This document shows, in pieces, positions 36,999 through 47,490 of a DNA stretch of 64,000 nt. Under the pieces are notes generated by a model. It ran no database searches, was not told where the DNA came from, and saw only the letters and a program-made list of their open reading frames with translations. The translations under genes were made by a program, and so were the position numbers. How positions within the stretch are numbered: the stretch's first letter is position 1; every line of letters begins with the position of its first letter. The stretch is from Thereva unica (taxonomy: Eukaryota > Arthropoda > Insecta > Diptera > Therevidae), in assembly GCA_949987705.1 (NCBI GenBank), contig OX465283.1:49142953-49206952 (forward strand), read 5' to 3'.

Positions 36999-37134
36999 TT
37001 AAATGTAATTCTGATTTTTAACTTAATTTCTAAGAATTGCTGTTTTAATTTATTTTTTCAAATCCAAGCTGCTCCATTTTTAAATGATAGCTCTTATTTT
37101 CTTGTGAGAGGTCATTCATCCATAGTTTGCCTTA

Positions 37135-38031
37135 TGCTGCGTACACACCGGCCCAACGAAGGCCAGCAACGACATTCGACGTTGACTACCGAACGTTCGT
37201 TCGCGTTCGGAGATACGTCCATAAAGGTGCCGGCCCATAGAACGCGTTAACGCGATGCGCGCGCTAGATGCGTGTGACATTTCAGTTGAAGTAAATGGTA
37301 TTTAATGGAACCAGTCCCAATGACTACCGCGACACACGCAAATAAAGCTCCCAACGCTTGGAGTTGACCAATTTTCAACTTTTCCATGCGATAGGCGCGT
37401 TTGACGTTTGTTGTGTACATAATTTGAATTTTCAATCTTTTTTTAATCTAGTGTGCGAAGTTTAAAAACAGGAATTTTTATTAAATGAGTTGAAATGTCA
37501 TACGCGTACAACGCGTTCATTGGGTCTGTCGAATTTTTCGGAAACGGAACTCTCACACGCATCTTGCGCGCGAATCGCGTTAACGCGTTCTATGGGCCGG
37601 CACCTTAAGCATTTGTTGGTTTAGCAAACGTTCGTTGGGACGGGTATTCGGTTTAATTGCATCGAAGGGTGCTATGGATGACGACAAAGAAATCATTATA
37701 TCTAGTTTCATATACCTTAACGAAACATGCTTCAATTTAATTTTCCTAAATGCCACTAAAAATATCTTTTCTATAAAATGCAACAAAATCCATAAACGTC
37801 ACACTCTTAAAATTTCGGCCTTCGAGCCTGTCAATCGTTGGTTAAACTTCGAGGCCCGTCCACACCACATTCGCTCAAATGGCTTGTTTCCTTTGATGTT
37901 ACCGCCACGCTACGGGTTGCAAGCGAACGCCAACGAATCTTCGTTGGCTTTCGCTAAACCGTCCACACAGAACCAACGAACGTCAGCGAATCCCATTCGT
38001 TGGCCTTCGTTGGCCCGGTGTGTACGCGGCA
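37135..38031. mobile_element. Nested MITE B, TTA target duplication
   Basis: The termini are TGCTGCGTACACACCGGCCC and, inverted at the right, TGCCGCGTACACACCGGGCC, then CAACGAAGGCCA. TTA at 37132-37134 and 38032-38034 flanks it. The interior has many CGAACGTTCG-type inverted words. It contains MITE C. PIF/Harbinger-type by its duplication. Confidence 0.9.
37225..37605. mobile_element. Nested MITE C inside MITE B, TAA target duplication
   Basis: The termini AGGTGCCGGCCCATAGAACG and CGTTAACGCGA are mirrored at the right with one mismatch over about 33 bp. TAA at 37222-37224 and 37606-37608 flanks it. Unusually rich in CpG and GCGCGC words for this AT-rich region. Length 381 bp, non-coding. Very similar arms suggest the youngest insertion in the nest. 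Confidence 0.9.
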
Positions 38032-38385
38032 TTATAGCCATCCTGACTGAAGTGGACAAAAGTCGTAAAGGCGATTTTGTTCATAATTGACAGTGTAATT
38101 AAAAACATTTAAATTCATATTTTATAAGTCTCCATTGAAAAAAACCACCGAAATTTTTCACTTCCGCAGTAAATTTGATGCGGATTTGTAATGAATTTTT
38201 TTGTATAGAGTGTGATTCACGAGCGGATTCTACAATATAAATTTTTCACACTGCATTACCGTCATTTGGTAATTTTTCATTCGACGGATTCTATAATACG
38301 CCAAACCTCAAATCCGAATAAAATTCCCTCCGCGGACGATCCGGCGAGTTGTATAATCGGCATGAATATCTCTTAAACGGTAAGT

Positions 38386-38860
38386 CCTACATATATTAAA
38401 ATATTGTTTACAACATCATCAAGAATATAAGGGGTACTCCTTACCAGATAACTGCTTATATCAGTGCTGCATCGGTAAGGCCTTACTATAATTCCTACTG
38501 GGTAGAAGATAAGGGCTCTATTATACCCATTACCAGAGAAGATGGTAAGGTCCAGAATTAGACCCAAACAAGTGAGAATTTGCCCGATGACTCATTTGTT
38601 TTCGTATTTTCGTAATACCTCAGTAAGACTTGTAAGCTTACAGAAGTACTGAAAAGAGCACTTACTGGTAAGGGTAGGCCTTACCATACCACTTACAGAA
38701 GAGCAGTTCTATAAGTACTCTAAGGTAAGTACTGATGTAACTACTCTAGGGAAAGTAAAAAAGTAAGGCCTTACCTCTTATGACATTGTGTGTAAAAATA
38801 AAGGTATGGTAAGGCCTACCCATTACTAGTAAGTGGTTAATTCAGTACTACTAGGACACG
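38386..38860. repeat. Segment with recurring GTAAGGCCTTAC palindromes
   Basis: Four near-copies of GGTAAGGCCTTACC occur (about 38473, 38668, 38764 and 38808), together with GTAAGTAC / GTACTTAC words. Probably the binding-site-rich part of an unrecognised transposon. No ends could be assigned. Confidence 0.4.
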
Positions 38861-39295
38861 ACTCTTAAGCGGCGCATACACTGTAAAAACTGTACGATAA
38901 ACTGAACTGAAAAAGTGTGGGTTCGTCAGTTCGTTGTGCAGCTTTGGTTACATCTTTTTAATAATGGCAAATGGACGGAATTGAGAGAACTGAACGATAA
39001 ACTGCCTGACCTGCGCAGTCAAAAGAACTTCATGCCAGGCCCCCATTCACGCTCAGTTTATCACACAGTTTTAACGGCGCAAACCAAAACTGCAAAGTTA
39101 AATCGTAGCGTGTGTGTAAAATCCGGAGTATGGTTCAGTTCAAATTTTTGGACTGTATAAAATCTGTGAGCCGTAGATTTTGAACTGCCCAAACTAGAAC
39201 TGTGCATGTAAAAACTGAGCGTGAATGTGGCTACTGCGTATTTGTTCAGTCAATTTCAATTTTGAGCACTGAACGGCAGTTATTTTAAAAAAAAA

Positions 39296-41088
39296 ATGTC
39301 GTGGAGCAAAGAATTTATTTCAATATTTATTGACAAATACCGCTCGCTAGAGTGTCTTTGGAAGATCAAATCGAAAGATTACAGTAACCGAATTGAAAAA
39401 AATAAAGCGTATAAGGAACTTATTTCATTAGTGAAAGATGTTGATCCGGAATCTGCAAGCAGAGATGCAATTGTCAAAAAAATTAATAATTTACGTAGTG
39501 CTTTCCGGAAAGAATCAAAAAAAGTGAAAGATTCTACAAAAAGTGGGGCAAGTGCTGACGAAGTATATATACCTCACTTATGGTATTATGAAAATTTAAA
39601 GTTTTTAATGGATCAGGAGGTAATAAGAGAGGGCAGATCAAATACTGATACACAGGTATGTTATATATTACCAATTTATTTTTATACTGAATACATTTGT
39701 TTATACATTTAATGATTGAAGTTAAAGAAATTTTCCTTGCCAAGGAACTTGTCCCTCGTTATTGAAATAGTTAACAAATAAATTTCTGATTGTTTTTGCC
39801 TTGTCACTACTATGACGCTCGAAACTTTTTGATACACTAACTACATTGTTAACAGTTTGTAAACCGCGTGTAACATGACCATTTTCCAGATCCTCTATAT
39901 CAAAACATTCAGGTGGAGAGTATGAATTTTGCGATGTGCGTCTAAGGAAATTGTGCAAAGCACACGAAGCCATTACTACAGACTCAATGTTTTTTAGCAG
40001 CAAATTTATAGGTGAACGAAAAATTCCAAAACGGGCTGTAAGGATCCCAAATACGTTTTCTATTATCCTTCTAGCCCTAGATAGACGATAATTGAAAATT
40101 CTGCGCTCTGTATTTAACATCTGCTGGCTAAATGGTTTCAGGAAATCCTCTCGTAACATAAAGGCTTCATCACCGATAAAAACATACGGCAGGTTAGGTA
40201 CATCATCCTCCATAGTTGTGGGGAGGTGTAAAGACTTTCTATTCAACTTTTCATAAAAATCGGTTTCCTTCAAAACACCTCCATCCGAATTTCGACCATT
40301 GACACCAAAATGTACATATATGAATTCATAATTAGCATTTGCAATTGCCATAAGTACCAGACTATGATAACCCTTATAATTAAAAAAATACGATCCTGAA
40401 TTAGCAGGTGGTACTATAGACACGTGCTTCCCGTCTACTGCTCCACAACATTTTGGAAAATCCCATCTGTTTTCAAATTCCTTAGCTATACAACTCCATT
40501 CATTTGATGTGCAGGGAAACTGAAATAAACCAATTTATATAATCAATTAAATATTTAAATATTCTTGACAATGCAGGAAATGTTTTTTTTTCATTGCAGC
40601 CATCTGAAGAGGAAGACCTTACAAATCAATCCGATTTCCAAAATGTAACGTCTCCTGAAAAACTGTTTTCTCCAGAAGAAAACACAGCTTCAGTTACTGT
40701 GCTTTCCCGTGCAGAGGGCAGGGTTTCAGGATTGAAAAGGAATATAACACGTAAACGTAAAAAAGAAGACGAAGAAAGTCGCCAACTGATGTCACAAATC
40801 AGCAAAAAGCTATCGAACGTGACAGCAGAAGATCAGTTCGATATAACTGGAAAAAATGTGGCAGCAAAGTTACGGTCGTTACAGAATGACCAACGAATTT
40901 TCGCCGAGAAACTTATTTATGACGTATTGTTCGAGGCAGAATTAAACAATTTAAGTAGAATTTGCCGATTAAATACTTCAACCCAAACTCATCCAGCTTC
41001 TCCTGGTCTATCTACTACTCATCCTTCGTCTTCTCATCCTACTCCTACTGCTCGAAACAGTACATCAGAATGTCGATCATTCTCTTGA
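39296..41088 (+). CDS. MADF-domain DNA-binding protein of the Harbinger element (two exons)
   Basis: Exon 1 is 39296-39655 and exon 2 is 40600-41088, joined in phase 0 (donor CAG/GTATGT, acceptor TTTTCATTGCAG), giving 282 residues. Residues 5-110 are a MADF domain: FISIFIDKYRSLECLWKIKS, YKELISLV, IVKKINNLRSAFRKESKKV and LWYYENLKFL. Residues 121-200 are acidic then basic (NITRKRKKEDEES, a likely nuclear signal). The C-terminus has RSLQNDQRIFAEKLIYDVLF, a BESS-like helix, then a Ser/Thr/Pro tail. Harbingers typically encode a second, Myb/MADF-type DNA-binding protein that helps the transposase enter the nucleus and bind the ends; that role here is inferred. An AATAAA lies at about 41143. Its intron contains the transposase exon 2 on the other strand. 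Confidence 0.85.
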
Positions 41089-44000
41089 GTGGCTGAACTT
41101 TTAAATAACTATAATTTTGCATATGAAATTTGTAATTTGGAAAATAAATAAAAAAAAAAGGGCTGTGGCACTCGAGGACTGCCGCGGTAAAGCTATTGCA
41201 TAGCATTTTTTATAACTCATGCAATTATAATTATTTATTTATTTTATTTATGCAGTATTTTTTTCACCGATATCAATTCAAGTTTTTCCTTTGATATTCG
41301 CTTCTAAGTGGATGTCCAAGTCATTAAAGGGATGCACTGTCAAAATTTCAGCCCTATAGCTCCAGGGGTTTGGGTAAACCCCATTGCACCCCCCTAGGGG
41401 ATGAATTTCGAAAAATCGTGGATGTCCACGCCATTATAGGGATGCACTGTCAAAATTTCAGCCCTATAACTTTAGCGGTTTGGATAAACCCCATTTCAAC
41501 CCCTTAGGGGACGAATTTCCAAAAATCGCTTTTTAGTGGATGTCCACGCCATTATAGGGATGCACTGTCAAAATTTCAGCCCTATAGCTTTAGCGGTTTG
41601 GGTAAACCCCATTTCACCCCTGAGGGGATGAATTTCGAAAAATCGCTTTATAGTGGATGTCCATGCCATTATAGGGATGCACTGTCAAAATTTCAGCCCT
41701 ATGGCTCATTTTACACGATGAAACACGAAACGAAACAAAGTTGCCTGCAATCGCTAATTCCCTTTTGGAGTTTCCTCAAAAACTTCATCGGTGTCTACAT
41801 GAGTAAACTTCTCATTTCTCTTTTTTACAAAGAAATCAGAGAAAAAACAACAACAAACCTGTAACTGTCAAACTGTTTCCGCAAAGTTGCTTCCAAAAGT
41901 TTGTTGGCAAAATTTCACGTCCCCTCAAGCCCTCTCTCACCCCTAGCCTAAGCTTGCTGGAAACTTTATGTTTTGTGTTTCATCATGTAAAATGGGCCTA
42001 TAGCTTTAGCGGTTTGGATAAACCTCATTTCACCCCCTTAGGGGATGAATTTCCAAAAATCGCTTTTTAGTGGATGTCCACGCCATTATAGGGATGCACT
42101 GTCAAAATTTCAGCCCTATAGCTTTAGCGGTTTGGATAAACCTCATTTCACCCCCTTAGGGGATGAATTTCCAAAAATCGCTTTTTAGTGGATGTCCACG
42201 CCATTATAGGTATGCACTGTCAAAATTTCAGCCCTATAGCTTTAGCGGTTTGGATAAACCTCATTTCACCCCCTTAGGGGATGAATTTCCAAAAATCGCT
42301 TTTTAGTGGATGTCCACGCCATTATAGGGATGCACTGTCAAAATTTCAGCCCTATAGCTTTAGCGGTTTGGATAAACCTCATTTCACCCCCTTAGGGGAT
42401 GAATTTCCAAAAATCGCTTTTTAGTGGATGTCCACGCCATTATAGGGATGCACTGTCAAAATTTCAGCCCTATAGCTTTAGCGGTTTGGATAAACCTCAT
42501 TTCACCCCCTTAGGGGATGAATTTCCAAAAATCGCTTTTTAGTGGATGTCCACGCCATTATAGGGATGCACTGTCAAAATTTCAGCCCTATAGCTTTAGC
42601 GGTTTGGATAAACCTCATTTCACCCCCTTAGGGGATGAATTTCCAAAAATCGCTTTTTAGTGGATGTCCACGCCATTATAGGGATGCACTGTCAAAATTT
42701 CAGCCCTATAGCTTTAGCGGTTTGGATAAACCTCATTTCACCCCCTTAGGGGATGAATTTCCAAAAATCGCTTTTTAGTGGATGTCCACGCCATTATAGG
42801 GATGCACTGTCAAAATTTCAGCCCTATAGCTTTAGCGGTTTGGATAAACCTCATTTCACCCCCTTAGGGGATGAATTTCCAAAAATCGCTTTTTAGTGGA
42901 TGTCCACGCCATTATAGGGATGCACTGTCAAAATTTCAGCCCTATAGCTTTAGCGGTTTGGATAAACCTCATTTCACTCCCTTAGGGGATGAATTTCCAA
43001 AAATCGCTTTTTAGTGGATGTCCACGCCATTATAGGGATGCACTGTCAAAATTTCAGCCCTATAGCTTTAGCGGTTTGGATAAACCTCATTTCACCCCCT
43101 TAGGGGATGAATTTCCAAAAATCGCTTTTTAGTGGATGTCCACGCCATTATAGGGATGCACTGTCAAAATTTCAGCCCTATAGCTTTAGCGGTTTGGATA
43201 AACCTCATTTCACCCCCTTAGGGGATGAATTTCTAAAAATCGCTTTTTAGTGGATGTCCACGCCATTATAGGGATGCACTGTCAAAATTTCAGCCCTATA
43301 GCTTTAGCGGTTTGGGTAATACCCTTGACACACTGCAGCATCGAATGAACATTGCAGTATCATTCGGCTACGAATGATCATTCGCGCCCAGTATGTCATG
43401 TCCAATGTTCATTCAACAGCTTCATTCGTCATTCAATCGAATGAAGTCAAAATAACTTCATTCAATGAAGATGGAAGTGAAATTGGGGAATTATCGAACA
43501 ACTTTCCATGAAATTTCCAGTAAAATTTCCCATTGAAATACCTAACTGTCAAACTGTCATTCAGATTTCAGAATTTTTTAAAAAGTAGTACGTTCCATTG
43601 TAAATAACTGTTGCTGGGCCTCAATTAATAATTTTTATTAAATTTAAAAGTATAAATCACTATGTAATCACTTTCAGTTCATATATTTAGCAGTTTGTGT
43701 AAAGTTTCTATTTTGACAGTTCCAATGAACATTAAGAAATGCAGTGTGTCGCTTCTAAAATGAATGATCATTGAAAGCCAATGAAGTTGGAAGAATGCTC
43801 ATTCGTTTTTGCAGTGTGTCAAGGGTATAAACCCCATTCAATGACGCACCGTGTTAGGTTTTTTTTCGTTACGGAATTTCTCGATTCGGTCACCGCGCTC
43901 GAAGCCTGCGATAAAAGCTATGCAATAGCTTAAAAACGGATAACATTTTTACAAACTTACCTTTAAATAATCCTTTTTCAGAACATCGTATATTGCATCA

Positions 44001-44407
44001 CACGTCTCGGGAATCAACTTGCCCAGCAATTGGGGTGATATTATGGTGGAAAACTTCAAACATTCATAAGGTACACCACTAGCTAAATATCTTAGGGTAG
44101 CAGTAAGCCGCTCGTGGGGGCTAATCGCCTTTCTCATGCAGGTGTCTTTCTTTTGAATGATAGGAGTTACCAAAGATAATAGTTTTAAATATGTATCTTC
44201 ATCCATTCGTAAATAATTATGCCAATCCTCTGGGTGGAATCTGAGTTCATTTAAAAGATTTACATGAGAAAATTGATTCCGCTCTAATAACCATTTCTTT
44301 GTCCAAAAGCGTTTTCGTGTTTTTTTCTTCCTTCTTTTCATTTGAATTCGATTAATAAGAACACCCAAAAGTGATAAATATAAAATTTCATTTTGCGAAG
44401 ATTGCAT
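39722..44407 (-). CDS. PIF/Harbinger DDE transposase (two exons, minus strand)
   Basis: Exon 1 is 44407-43961 (149 codons) and exon 2 is 40519-39722 (265 codons plus stop), joined in phase 0 (donor AAG/GTAAGT, acceptor GGTTTATTTCAG): 414 residues, the family's usual size. Exon 1 has the N-terminal region YLRMDEDTYLKLLSLVTPII and AISPHERLTATLRYLASG. Exon 2 has the DDE domain. First Asp: CCGAVDGKHVSI, followed by GSYFFNYKGYHSLVLMAIAN. Second Asp: YVFIGDEAF. Glu: RARRIIENVFGILTARFGIF. All three catalytic residues are present and I see no stop or frameshift. The product is expected to cut the element at its ends and insert at TWA. The 3.4-kb intron holds MADF exon 2, a satellite and two MITEs. 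The start is the first Met of the open frame; an internal start is possible. Confidence 0.88.
41300..43316. repeat. 118-bp satellite array in the transposase intron
   Basis: Units share GGATGTCCACGCCATTATAG, GGATGCACTGTCAAAATTTC, AGCCCTATAGCTTTAGCGG and CACCCCCTTAGGGGATGAAT. GATGTCC starts recur at 42073, 42191, 42309 and so on to 43253, exactly 118 bp apart and almost identical. The left edge (41311, 41421, 41539, 41656) is more diverged, with spacings of 110-118 bp. About 15 units in all, interrupted by a 291-bp MITE (41706-41996) and bounded on the right by another (43320). Confidence 0.95.
41706..41996. mobile_element. hAT-like MITE inserted in the satellite
   Basis: The ends TCATTTTACACGATGAAACA and, inverted at the right, CCATTTTACATGATGAAACA are followed by CRAAAC. 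Flanks CCTATGGC (left) and CCTATAGC (right) are the same satellite position, i.e. an 8-bp target duplication with one change. The intact satellite reads CCTATAGC once. The 88-codon frame at 41598-41864 crosses the boundary and is not a gene. Confidence 0.8.
43320..43827. mobile_element. MITE with TAA duplication at the satellite edge
   Basis: TACCCTTGACACACTGCAGC at the left is mirrored at the right (TTGCAGTGTGTCAAGGGTA). TAA flanks it at 43317-43319 and 43828-43830. Removing the element plus one TAA restores the satellite text GGTTTGGGTAAACCCCATT. Interior: CGAATGAACATT / AATGATCATTCG inverted words. 508 bp; PIF/Harbinger-type duplication. Confidence 0.88.
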
Positions 44408-44706
44408 TGCAATAATTAATTTTACAGCACACAGCAGCTATAGCCAATCGCAAATTGAACTAAACTGAACTAAAACTGTGTAAAAACTGTGTAGTGAGTG
44501 TGATGAACTGAGTAAGTTTAAAACTACACAGGTTTCGTTACGATTTAACTGCGCAAACCAGAACTGTGTCATAAACTGAGCGTGAATGGGGGCCTTAAGG
44601 ACTGAGCAAGAATAGTTCAAAATTGCACAGTTCAGTGAGTTTGTCGCTTTGACGTGACATCATTCGTGTTGATCTGAGCAGTTAAACTGAAAGTGTGTCC
44701 GCTTTA

Positions 44707-45593
44707 ATCAGTGGAGTGAACGCCTGATTTATTGGTTTTCCTAAAAGAAGCGAAGGCATACTCTACCACTTCGTATGGTATCTTTGATTAACTGACGGGG
44801 TCTCGACACCCAAAATGTTTTACTAAAGCTGCGATCCCAAGCATCCGCACCGTTCTGATCCGCTAAGCTGTTAAAGTTAAAATTCGAAATTTGCTTAGTT
44901 TCAACGGAACGGAACGGTAAAGTTGATTAACCACAAAAGCGATTTTAAACGGTGACAATTAATTTGTTGTGCTCCAAGTGAACATGCGGATAATTTCTTT
45001 CGTGAGAGTGTCGAATTTAGTTAGATAGCAAGACCTCAATACGATTTCAAGAAGTACTCGTCAGTACGGTCCATCTCCTGTAATCTGCTTCCTACTCGTA
45101 AATACCATCTTCATCTAGTATAGAGTTTAAAGATGAAATCGATGAATTAGTAAGAGCCACTTTCCCTGTTTTTAAAGCTCTTATTACGTTTCTGTGACTT
45201 TTTTATCCAGTAGAACTCAGCATGCTTCAATTCCGTTCCGGTGGCTGCTCCTTTATCCTTCTGGAGTATGTTATAGCGTATATTCTGCGATTTTATTCAC
45301 CGACTCTATAGCAACGACAATAAACATTTTAAATAAACAATTAATATCAACGCTAACATCTTCGGGCCTTTTGCTGCCAATGCATGATAACCACGATAGA
45401 CCAGGAGCCTATCATTGGAGTTATTGTGTTTTCCTGCAAAGAAATATCTACCTCTCGTTAAATACATCCGGATTCGTTTCGCCAGGGCAGTTCTTTCGAA
45501 TTAACTGTGGGAAAATTTGGGAGCGCTGCTCAGGGGAGTTTATTTGGAGCGCTGTTAGAGAGCATTACTAGAGTTTTCATAAATACTCTTAAT
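44707..45593. other. No recognised gene
   Basis: A 125-codon frame at 45194-45571 has no family motif and is probably chance. Confidence 0.45.
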
Positions 45594-46133
45594 TTATTTT
45601 TTGATTTCTTCGTGGTTGTTGTTTCTATCGAAAATGTTTTCGTCCACAACTACGTAGTGGTTGGTATCCACATTTACCCCACGGTAACGCGCTGCATCCA
45701 TTATGCTACCACCATCCCTTCCATTAACCTTTACGTAATCGTTGTTTTGGTTATTGTTCCTGCCATTTGGTGACATCCACAACACCTTATGTATAATAAT
45801 ACTATGATTGAACAAGTTTCCAGCTATGTCTGTCCCGGTTATTATTTGCTTCTTCAGTTAACGAGAGCTTGCCAGCAAATGGATAATAATAAGATTATGC
45901 TACAGCCAGTTTTCGTCGCTTAATGCATACAGGTGGCATTTCGTACGTACAGACTTTAAAACATGGCACTCTGGGCACTTCATAAAAGTCATCTCTTTCT
46001 TGTTCTTGATTCTTTCTGTAGGCGAGTGTACCGCGATAAACATTATATTAAAAATTCTGGATTTAATTCTTAAGGTCACGACCTGATCAATATTCGGGAT
46101 AAAGTCTATGCTGTTTGTTGAGTTTTGACACAT
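45594..46133 (-). pseudogene. RTE-like LINE relic, endonuclease C-terminal half
   Basis: Minus strand: VVTLRIKSRIFNIMFIAVHS with PTERIKNKKEMTFMK at 46090-45985, then after a gap VLWMSPNGRNNNQNNDYVKV and GGSIMDAARYRGVNVDTNHY at 45780-45640. The latter is the SDH-type end of an APE endonuclease (here TNH). The pieces are in different frames with loss of the middle. Confidence 0.7.
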
Positions 46134-46696
46134 AGTCCTTCTAGTTTAACAATGTGTATAATATATCCTCTAAGTTCACCTAACATTCCTGCCATTTATT
46201 CATGTCTGCGAATTTTCTATGGTTTTTCCATAAATCATTCGTCCTGTGGTGTTGATGAGGGCTTCGCCGTTAATTCTGACTGTTCCTAGACTGACTTTTC
46301 GATCTCTTAACAAGTTTTTTTGTTTCATGTTGTTGACCCCCGCGCTAAACCCTACCAGGAAAACCAGTCCCAAAAAATGATATCCCCTCGGGGCTTACAG
46401 ATTTTTACTGGGGATTGGTATATTAACCCTTGCCCTAAACCCCGTCCTTTGTCGGATTGGCAGGATACGCTGGAGGGTTTACAAAAAATTACTGCTTAAG
46501 ACATATTTGCAAAAAACCCATCTGCACGAAGGATTATCTATGGTGACTTTTAATATTTTATTCGTAATGATGTTTTCAAGGTCTGTATCATTTTTCAGCT
46601 CAGAGAGGAATTAGTCTAAAATTGAATTTGTATTTTGAATGTCTAAAATTACAGTTTTTGTATCTGAGTTGGTTCCAAAAACCACCCATAAACAAT
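46134..46696. other. No recognised gene
   Basis: Nothing supportable. Possibly more of the adjoining LINE, too decayed to read. Confidence 0.35.
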
Positions 46697-46861
46697 GCAG
46701 TGCACATGGGCGTAGCAAGGTAGGGGGCCAGGTGGGCCAGGCCCACCCCAGAATCCTTCTGGCCCGCCCCAGAATAAAAGTTATTAAAAACACGATACAT
46801 CCGCTTTAAAACCAATGATATTACATAACGCTTTAAACAATTTGAAAAAAAAAAAAAAAAA

Positions 46862-47490
46862 AATTAAATGGTCCTGCGCTGGACGTGGCCAAACCAGCGA
46901 AGTGTATTGAGTTTACCAAGGTCACTTACATAGCCTATCTCGTCATATATTTGATATAACTCGTTGGTAGCTGTTTCTCCATGTCCCTTTCTGACAAATA
47001 GGGCTTCTAAAAATCTTCCTTTAAAAGGAATTTAGCATATAACATGGCAAATTACTGTCTTATATAATGTACCTAACTTCGTCTTTCGATGCATTGCTCA
47101 AGATCCCAGCAATTTACGAAGTGCGTTTTTGTTTCGGAGTAGAAATCTCCTGCTGATTTCCTCTAGCATGTCTATATACACTTGTTGCTGATTTATTTTC
47201 AATGAGTTCCCGATCGATTTGGTTTTTAGCCCTTCCATCTGGCGACATCCAAGCCATTTTTTTGATGTTTTTATATGGGAAGAACTTGAACTTCCTAGCA
47301 TTGCTTTGCTGTTATCGGTCGAGAAGCTTGCCACCATTATCGTGGGTGGTTGCGCGAAGGCTGTGGCTGCCTATTATCGCTCATATACTGAAAGTCCTTC
47401 TCGATATTAGCGTTGAAGTCACCCAACATCATTTTATATCATTCGAGGGTTGGTTATGGAGATGTACTTTTAAGAACTTTTAGTTCGATT
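46862..47490 (-). pseudogene. LINE relic inside the hAT element (endonuclease to C-terminus, scrambled)
   Basis: Minus strand: an endonuclease-like VMLGDFNANI-type reading near 47440 and WMSPDGR-like text near 47250, then YIDMLEEISRRFLLRNKNAL at about 47190-47130. Near 46960-46870 is the C-terminal LYQIYDEIGYVSDLGKLNTL followed by RWFGHVQRR. Frames change repeatedly. RTE-like by style. A poly-A run at 46842-46861 lies at the wrong end for this strand. Confidence 0.6.

Larger units (their letters stand above)
36085..38364. mobile_element. Outer TIR element of a four-element nest
   Basis: The left end CATGCCGATTATACAACTCG is the exact inverse of the right end (CGAGTTGTATAATCGGCATG, 38345-38364), followed inward by CCGGATYNTC-type sequence on both sides. 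Its own DNA is only about 870 bp; the rest is three inserted elements. Interior words such as CTATAATACGCC and GCATTATAGAATCCGAC are inverted relatives of each other. Non-coding; long frames crossing it (for example 37635-38090) run across element boundaries and are not genes. Confidence 0.85.
39038..44594. mobile_element. Inner TIR pair of the Harbinger element
   Basis: GGCCCCCATTCACGCTCAGT at the left equals the inverse of 44575-44594, and the match continues through TTATCACACAGTT with one mismatch. Further inward, GCGCAAACCA and GTTAAATCGTA blocks also pair. Immediately outside are CCA (left) and TTA (right), so no clean 3-bp duplication is visible at this level. Confidence 0.75.
38868..44703. 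mobile_element. PIF/Harbinger element (outer boundaries), TTA target duplication
   Basis: AGCGGCGCATACACTG at the left and AGCGGACACACTTTCAG (inverted) at the right are flanked by TTA at 38865-38867 and 44704-44706. A second, stronger pair of inverted ends lies inside (39038 and 44594). Between them lie a MADF gene, a transposase gene, a 118-bp satellite and two small MITEs. Either the 5.8-kb unit is one element with compound ends, or an autonomous Harbinger (39038-44594) sits in a 279-bp MITE. Confidence 0.75.

Noticed and set aside
37635..38090. 151-codon plus-strand frame
   Set aside because: It runs from inside MITE B across its right boundary and TTA duplication into the outer element, so it cannot be an old gene.
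41598..41864. 88-codon frame in the satellite
   Set aside because: Crosses the edge of the hAT-like MITE at 41706; a by-product of the insertion.
41300..43316. CRISPR-like regular spacing
   Set aside because: The 118-bp units are continuous with no unique spacers and the context is eukaryotic; it is a satellite.
45194..45571. 125-codon plus-strand frame
   Set aside because: No recognisable domain, ordinary AT-rich composition, no neighbouring exon; overlaps other frames of similar length.
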